The translations under genes and the position numbers were made by a program. Shown piece by piece: positions 5,691-8,061 of a DNA stretch of 8,061 bases. Origin of the DNA: DATDYW01 sp964574865 (GTDB taxonomy: Bacteria > Patescibacteriota > Minisyncoccia > Phycocordibacterales > JAACPR01); NCBI GenBank assembly GCA_964574865.1, contig CAZNOT010000027.1, positions 1 to 8,061 on the forward strand, read 5' to 3'. The notes under the pieces were generated by a model that ran no database searches, had not been told where the DNA came from, and was given only the letters and a program-made list of their open reading frames with translations. How positions within the stretch are numbered: the first letter of the stretch is position 1; each line of letters opens with the position of its first letter.

Positions 5691-5719
5691 ATTGTGCCCC
5701 CGGCCGCGGCCGGCACAAT
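5691..5719 (+). promoter_or_regulatory. Palindromic promoter/operator of pyrB
   Basis: ATTGTGCC (5691-5698) and GGCACAAT (5712-5719) are perfect inverted arms around a core that includes the palindrome CCGGCCGCGGCCGG (5700-5713). The left arm supplies a TTGTGC -35-like box and the right arm a CACAAT -10-like box, 16 bp apart. This places transcription start near 5726, about ten bases before the ATG at 5736. Both boxes are imperfect, but the symmetry is strong. It could be a repressor site, or an RNA hairpin in any upstream-initiated message. Confidence 0.45.
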
Positions 5720-5735
5720 GCGGCCGCTTAAACGG

Positions 5736-6716
5736 ATGCGACACGTCATCGAGAGCCAGCAGTTCGACCGCCCGCTCCTCGAATCCCTGTTCGCCGCGGC
5801 CAATCGGCTCGAAAAATCTCCCGCCCCCTCGTTGAGGGGAAAAATTCTAGCCTCGCTCTTCTACGAGCCGTCGACGCGCACGCGCTTCTCGTTCGAGTCG
5901 GCGATGCTGCGACTCGGCGGCAGCGTCATCGCCACAGAGAACGCCGGAGAGTTCTCGTCGGCCGCGAAAGGCGAAACGCTCGAGGACTCTATCCGCGTCA
6001 CCTCCGGCTACGCGGACGTAATAGTGATGCGGCACCCCGAGAAAGGGGCGGCCGCGCGCGCGGCCGCCGCGGCCTCAATCCCGGTCGTGAACGCGGGTGA
6101 CGGCCCGGGCCAGCACCCGACGCAGGCGATCCTCGACCTCTACACGATCGGGCGCGAACTCGGGCGCGTGGACGGCGTCACCATCGCCTTCGCGGGCGAC
6201 CTCCGGTACGGTCGCACGGTTCGCTCGCTCGCCTACCTTTTGGGAAAGTATCGCGACGTGCGCGCAATTTTCGTGTCGCCCCCGGAGCTCGCGATTTGCC
6301 CCGACATCCTGAGCTACCTCGACCGCCACGGCGTGGCGCACGAACAGACGACGGACCTGCGGGAGGCAGCCGCGCGCGCCAACGTCCTGTACCAGACGCG
6401 CATCCAAAAAGAGCGGTTCGCCGATCCCGACGAATACGCGCGCCTCAAGGGCTGCTACCGCGTCGACGCCGCGCTGGTGAGCGCGATGAGGGCCGGCGCC
6501 ATCGTGATGCACCCGCTCCCCCGCGTCGACGAGATTGCGCCCGAGGTGGACGCGCTGCCGCAGGCCGCTTACTTCCGGCAGGCCCGCTACGGCCTCTTCG
6601 CCCGCATGGCGCTCCTCGAGTGGGTCTTGAGCGACGGCCCCGAGCTCGAGCCGTTCGCGAGCCACGAAACCTCCGCCCCCTCGGCTAGCAGCGCCCCGAC
6701 GAAAACGGTAGCCTAG
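5736..6716 (+). CDS. pyrB: Aspartate carbamoyltransferase catalytic subunit (PyrB), 326 aa
   Basis: Condenses carbamoyl phosphate with L-aspartate to N-carbamoyl-L-aspartate, the committed step of de novo pyrimidine synthesis; cytoplasmic, catalytic trimer. Counting from this start: carbamoyl-phosphate loop PSTRTRFSFE (45-54), AAKGETLED with the catalytic-loop lysine Lys78 (E. coli Lys84), VMRHPEKG (97-104), HPTQAILDLYTI (127-138), DLRYGRTV (155-162), YQTRIQKERF and the aspartate loop MHPLPRVDE (258-266). All match the E. coli enzyme. The C-terminus adds a dispensable-looking Ser/Ala/Pro tail. I chose ATG 5736 (MRHVIES) because homology begins there and a promoter precedes it. ATG 5718 lies inside the promoter palindrome, and ATG 5568 overlaps the kinase stop and adds a non-conserved leader. 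No pyrI or other pyrimidine gene is visible, so feedback control cannot be inferred. tRNA-Ile starts six bases after the stop. Confidence 0.95.
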   Translation: MRHVIESQQFDRPLLESLFAAANRLEKSPAPSLRGKILASLFYEPSTRTRFSFESAMLRLGGSVIATENAGEFSSAAKGETLEDSIRVTSGYADVIVMRHPEKGAAARAAAAASIPVVNAGDGPGQHPTQAILDLYTIGRELGRVDGVTIAFAGDLRYGRTVRSLAYLLGKYRDVRAIFVSPPELAICPDILSYLDRHGVAHEQTTDLREAAARANVLYQTRIQKERFADPDEYARLKGCYRVDAALVSAMRAGAIVMHPLPRVDEIAPEVDALPQAAYFRQARYGLFARMALLEWVLSDGPELEPFASHETSAPSASSAPTKTVA

Positions 6717-6721
6717 TCCCC

Positions 6722-6793
6722 GCGGGCGTAGCTCAGTGGTAGAGCGGTCGTCTTATACACGACTGGTCCTTGGTTCGATCCCAAGCGCCCGCA
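6722..6793 (+). tRNA. tRNA-Ile(UAU)
   Basis: A complete 72-nt cloverleaf. The acceptor GCGGGCG (6722-6728) pairs perfectly with CGCCCGC (6786-6792), discriminator A6793. The D-arm is GCTC-AGTGGTA-GAGC. The anticodon stem is GTCGT/ACGAC with loop CTTATAC, placing anticodon TAT at 6754-6756 and A37 after it. The five-base variable loop is TGGTC, and the T-arm is CTTGG-TTCGATC-CCAAG. The next bases are CCT, so CCA is not encoded. A UAU anticodon reads the isoleucine codon AUA directly; most bacteria use CAU modified to lysidine. The gene lies six bases after pyrB and may be co-transcribed with it; I see no strong promoter of its own. Confidence 0.92.
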
Positions 6794-6878
6794 CCTAAAA
6801 CAGACGCTTTCCGTAAGGAGCGTCCGTTTTAGGTGCGGGCGCAGCGAGGCGACTGCTCGCCTCACGTTTGGGATCGAA
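6785..6878. repeat. Inverted partial copy of the tRNA-Ile 3' end around its terminator
   Basis: The last eight tRNA bases up to the discriminator, with the following eight (GCGCCCGCACCTAAAAC, 6785-6801), recur in reverse complement at 6826-6842. With the terminator stem they give 24-nt arms holding one mismatch (A6802/C6825). After a 25-bp insert (6843-6867) that itself contains GAGGCGA/TCGCCTC arms, TTGGGATCGAA (6868-6878) is the reverse complement of the tRNA T-arm segment TTCGATCCCAA (6774-6784). The right half is therefore an interrupted inverted duplicate of the tRNA 3' end. Confidence 0.85.
6803..6831 (+). terminator. Terminator after tRNA-Ile, probably bidirectional
   Basis: GACGCT (6803-6808), loop TTCCGTAAGG, AGCGTC (6819-6824), then CGTTTTA on the plus strand and TGTTTTAGG on the minus strand. 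The U-tracts are short (four), so termination may be incomplete. It sits at the centre of a longer palindrome that extends into the tRNA acceptor strand. Confidence 0.7.
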
Positions 6879-6999
6879 AGCCGAACGATGCCGAGGATTT
6901 GCGAGGCCGCGAGCTGCGCGGCATCGGAATTTACTCGATGGGGGATTTGGAGAAGCTGGACGTGCGGCGCGAAATTTCAATCGGCCAGCGGAACCATCC
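6843..6999 (+). other. Intergenic stretch with hairpins and a coding-like segment, no confident gene
   Basis: This holds a hairpin (GAGGCGA 6846-6852 / TCGCCTC 6857-6863), an inverted repeat CGATGCCG (6886-6893) / CGGCATCG (6919-6926), and from about 6881 a plus-strand reading that looks protein-like (for example RGIGIYSMGDLEKLDVRR). That frame would start at a GTG inside the palindrome and then run through the minus-strand terminator and the ATPase gene, so I do not call it a gene. A decayed gene fragment is possible. Confidence 0.3.
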
Positions 7000-7034
7000 A
7001 AAAGAAGAAAATCGGGCGCCGCTGAGGCGCCCGA
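7000..7034 (-). terminator. Intrinsic terminator of the P-loop ATPase gene
   Basis: Minus strand: TCGGGCGCC (7034-7026), loop TCAGC, GGCGCCCGA (7020-7012), then TTTTCTTCTTTT (7011-7000). It has a nine-pair stem and begins 11 bases after the stop codon. It is the strongest terminator in the window. Confidence 0.92.
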
Positions 7035-7045
7035 CGCAAACCGAA

Positions 7046-7780
7046 TCACTTTGCCGCCACCGCGCGCCCCGTCTTTGGAAAGTTCCGCGCGGCGGCGCCG
7101 AACAGGTGCCAGCGCAGGGTGTGAATCACAGCCCCCACGCGCCGGAGCCACTCCTGACAGCCTTCGCCGCGCGCGTCAGGTGAACCCTCCTGGGGCAACG
7201 CGTCCGCCAGGTTCGCGTCGGCTTTCAGGAACGCGCGAACGAATTCGCCGCTAGCCTCGGGAATTTTCCCGGTAGCGGCATCGAACAGGCACATCACGTG
7301 GGCGGCGTAGCTCTGGCCCCACGAATTTTTGCCGTCGCGGGCACTGCCGCCTCCCTCAGGCCGGAACAGAACGTAGGACACATTGTCGGAGTAGACCTCG
7401 GCGGCAGAGGTGACCGCCTTATGGCTCTCCTCGCCGCGAGTCAAAGGCAGGGCGACAACGGCTTCAACCCCGCTGGCGAAGAGCCAGTCGTACAGCCTGC
7501 GACGCTCGTAGAAGTTGTGGAACAGGCCCGTGGAGCCAGTGGCAATCTCGAGGAGGACTATGCCCGACCCATCGAGACCCAGGTGCGGCAGGAGTGTAGA
7601 GGGTTCTCCGGCATCAACCCAAATCTGTGACGCAGAAACTTCGTCTTCCGCAGGGGCGAAGAGGAGCTCTGTGGGCGTGATTCCGCGAATCTTCAGGTAG
7701 TGGGCCAGCGCGCGGGCGATGGTCGTTTTGCCGGTGCCGGCAGCGTTATTCTCGATGATGATGAGTCGTTTGGTATTCAT
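7046..7780 (-). CDS. P-loop ATPase, ParA/TraL-like fold suspected, 244 aa
   Basis: Begins MNTKRLIIIENNAAGTGKTT: strand, Walker A loop (Lys18, Thr19) and helix typical of the SIMIBI/ParA class. Aligned with ParA proteins (NQKGGVGKT), the signature lysine is Ala13, so the loop is NAAGTGKT. GIVLLEIATGS (about residues 73-83) is a probable Walker B strand, with Glu where ParA has Asp. VVALPLTRGEESHKAV resembles the switch region in which these ATPases list a substrate or partner. The second half (YVLFRPEGGGSARDGKNSWG) recalls, weakly and from memory, ATPases encoded near conjugative-transfer loci (TraL/MobD type). The ATG at 7780 starts directly before the Walker strand; a TTG at 7831 adds a non-conserved leader. 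The gene stands alone between two tRNA regions, with its own terminator. P-loop NTPase is sure; the role is unknown. Confidence 0.82.
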   Translation of the reverse strand: MNTKRLIIIENNAAGTGKTTIARALAHYLKIRGITPTELLFAPAEDEVSASQIWVDAGEPSTLLPHLGLDGSGIVLLEIATGSTGLFHNFYERRRLYDWLFASGVEAVVALPLTRGEESHKAVTSAAEVYSDNVSYVLFRPEGGGSARDGKNSWGQSYAAHVMCLFDAATGKIPEASGEFVRAFLKADANLADALPQEGSPDARGEGCQEWLRRVGAVIHTLRWHLFGAAARNFPKTGRAVAAK

Positions 7781-7803
7781 GTTGTGAGTGGATTTCGAAG
7801 TTA

Positions 7804-7831
7804 CTTTTACTACGAATTTCAAAAATCGCAA
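7804..7831 (-). promoter_or_regulatory. Weak candidate promoter of the ATPase gene in an AT-rich leader
   Basis: TTGCGA (7831-7826), a 16-bp spacer and TAAAAG (7809-7804) on the minus strand, 23 bases before the ATG at 7780. The whole stretch 7781-7830 is much more AT-rich than the rest of the window. The boxes match the consensus poorly and other placements are possible. Confidence 0.3.
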
Positions 7832-7874
7832 GAGAGCGACGCGCGCCTAGCCCTCCCGCGACACCTCACGAATT

Positions 7875-7883
7875 TGCTATAGT
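7875..7883 (+). promoter_or_regulatory. Extended -10 promoter of tRNA-Gly
   Basis: TGC-TATAGT matches an extended -10 box (TGN followed by five of six consensus bases). The expected start point near 7890 leaves about 15 nt of 5' leader for RNase P to remove before the tRNA at 7906. No -35 box is evident, as is common for extended -10 promoters. Confidence 0.6.
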
Positions 7884-7905
7884 CCCGCCGTTCTTTCCCC
7901 AATTC

Positions 7906-7976
7906 GCGGGTATCGTTCAGTGGCAGGATGTGACCTTCCCATGGTTGAGACGGGGGTTCGATTCCCCCAACCCCCA
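7906..7976 (+). tRNA. tRNA-Gly(CCC)
   Basis: Cloverleaf of 71 nt. The acceptor 5' strand is GCGGGTA and the D-arm is GTTC-AGTGGCA-GGAT. The anticodon arm is TGACC-TTCCCAT-GGTTG with anticodon CCC at 7938-7940 (codon GGG). The variable loop is AGAC, and the T-arm is GGGGG-TTCGATT-CCCCC. The acceptor 3' strand reads AACCCCC (7969-7975) with discriminator A7976. Two acceptor pairs do not form: C7907 against C7974 and A7912 against A7969. A 3' strand ending CCCGC would repair the first, so a base error in the C-run near the contig end is possible. CCA is not encoded (CAA follows). Confidence 0.82.
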
Positions 7977-8011
7977 CAAAAACAAAAAAAACCCCCGCTT
8001 GGGCGGGGGTT
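7977..8011 (-). terminator. Terminator hairpin between tRNA-Gly and the right edge
   Basis: AACCCCCGC (7990-7998), loop TTGG, GCGGGGGTT (8003-8011). On the minus strand it is followed by a long T-tract (eight Ts, G, five Ts), so it would terminate a leftward gene lying beyond the right edge. On the plus strand, where tRNA-Gly needs a stop, the downstream bases are TTGGTGTTGG. That is either a poor U-tract or a miscalled one. Confidence 0.65.
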
Positions 8012-8061
8012 GGTGTTGGGGGGGGTGGGGGAATACAACCGCCCCAGCGAGGCCCACCGGC
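8012..8061. other. G-rich contig end, probably unreliable sequence
   Basis: After the hairpin the sequence becomes GGTGTTGGGG... with long G-runs. The same GGTGTTGGGGGG pattern occurs in the spurious stretch after the N gap in recG, and CCCACCGGC also occurs in both places. I see no gene here and would not trust these bases. Confidence 0.6.

Noticed and set aside
5568..5735. pyrB starting at ATG 5568 (ATGA overlap with the kinase stop) or at ATG 5718
   Set aside because: The 5568 extension is low-complexity and not PyrB-like, and ATG 5718 lies inside the -10-like arm of the palindrome. Homology starts at MRHVIES (5736). Translational coupling remains a minor possibility.
6785..6878. Integration attachment site at the tRNA 3' end
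   Set aside because: Integration at a tRNA gives direct repeats of the 3' end; here the copy is inverted, and no integrase is in the window.
7781..7831. 17-residue N-terminal extension of the P-loop ATPase from a TTG
   Set aside because: It lies in the AT-rich presumed promoter leader, and the ATG at 7780 begins directly at the Walker A strand.
1..8061. CRISPR array, insertion sequence or toxin-antitoxin pair
   Set aside because: No regularly spaced repeats, transposase motifs or typical small gene pairs were seen.

Overview
The window is GC-rich and gene-dense. It carries seven protein genes, one broken by an assembly gap, and two tRNA genes. I infer a member of the Candidate Phyla Radiation (Patescibacteria, Parcubacteria-like). 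The basis is family resemblance from memory: an adenine glycosylase without an iron-sulfur cluster, the spacing of RecG helicase motifs, near absence of Shine-Dalgarno sites, tRNAs without encoded CCA and very compact genes. Such high GC is unusual for that group, so the placement is tentative and the phylum should be treated as unproven.

Layout, left to right: a divergent promoter region (1-121); a MutY-like DNA glycosylase with a histone-like N-terminal tail (+); a small basic protein gene with its own promoter and terminator (+); recG (+), interrupted by a 10-N scaffold gap and about 100 bp of spurious G/C-rich sequence; then, convergent to recG, a small membrane-anchored protein and a TrmB-like winged-helix regulator (both -); a divergent intergenic region holding two promoters and an inverted repeat; an orphan cytoplasmic histidine kinase (+); pyrB (+); tRNA-Ile(UAU) (+); a 250-bp stretch with a partial inverted copy of the tRNA 3' end; a P-loop ATPase (-); and tRNA-Gly(CCC) (+), followed by a G-rich, probably unreliable contig end.

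The genes do not form one pathway. MutY-like and RecG are DNA repair and replication-fork maintenance genes, PyrB is the committed step of pyrimidine synthesis, and the regulator/kinase pair shares a control region. What unites the window is its expression architecture. Several genes show a TTGNNN box, 16-17 bp, a TANNNT box, then only 7-13 bp to the start codon, with no ribosome-binding site, which predicts leaderless or nearly leaderless mRNAs. Three terminators end in C-interrupted U-tracts (TTTTCTTTT or TTTTCTTCTTTT).

The observations most worth following are the tRNA-Ile with a UAU anticodon (rare in bacteria, implying AUA decoding without lysidine), the palindrome that includes its 3' acceptor strand, the divergent operator-like repeat beside the TrmB-like gene, the ParA-like ATPase lacking the signature lysine, and a window-wide excess of AATT. 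I found no CRISPR array, insertion sequence or evident new defence system.
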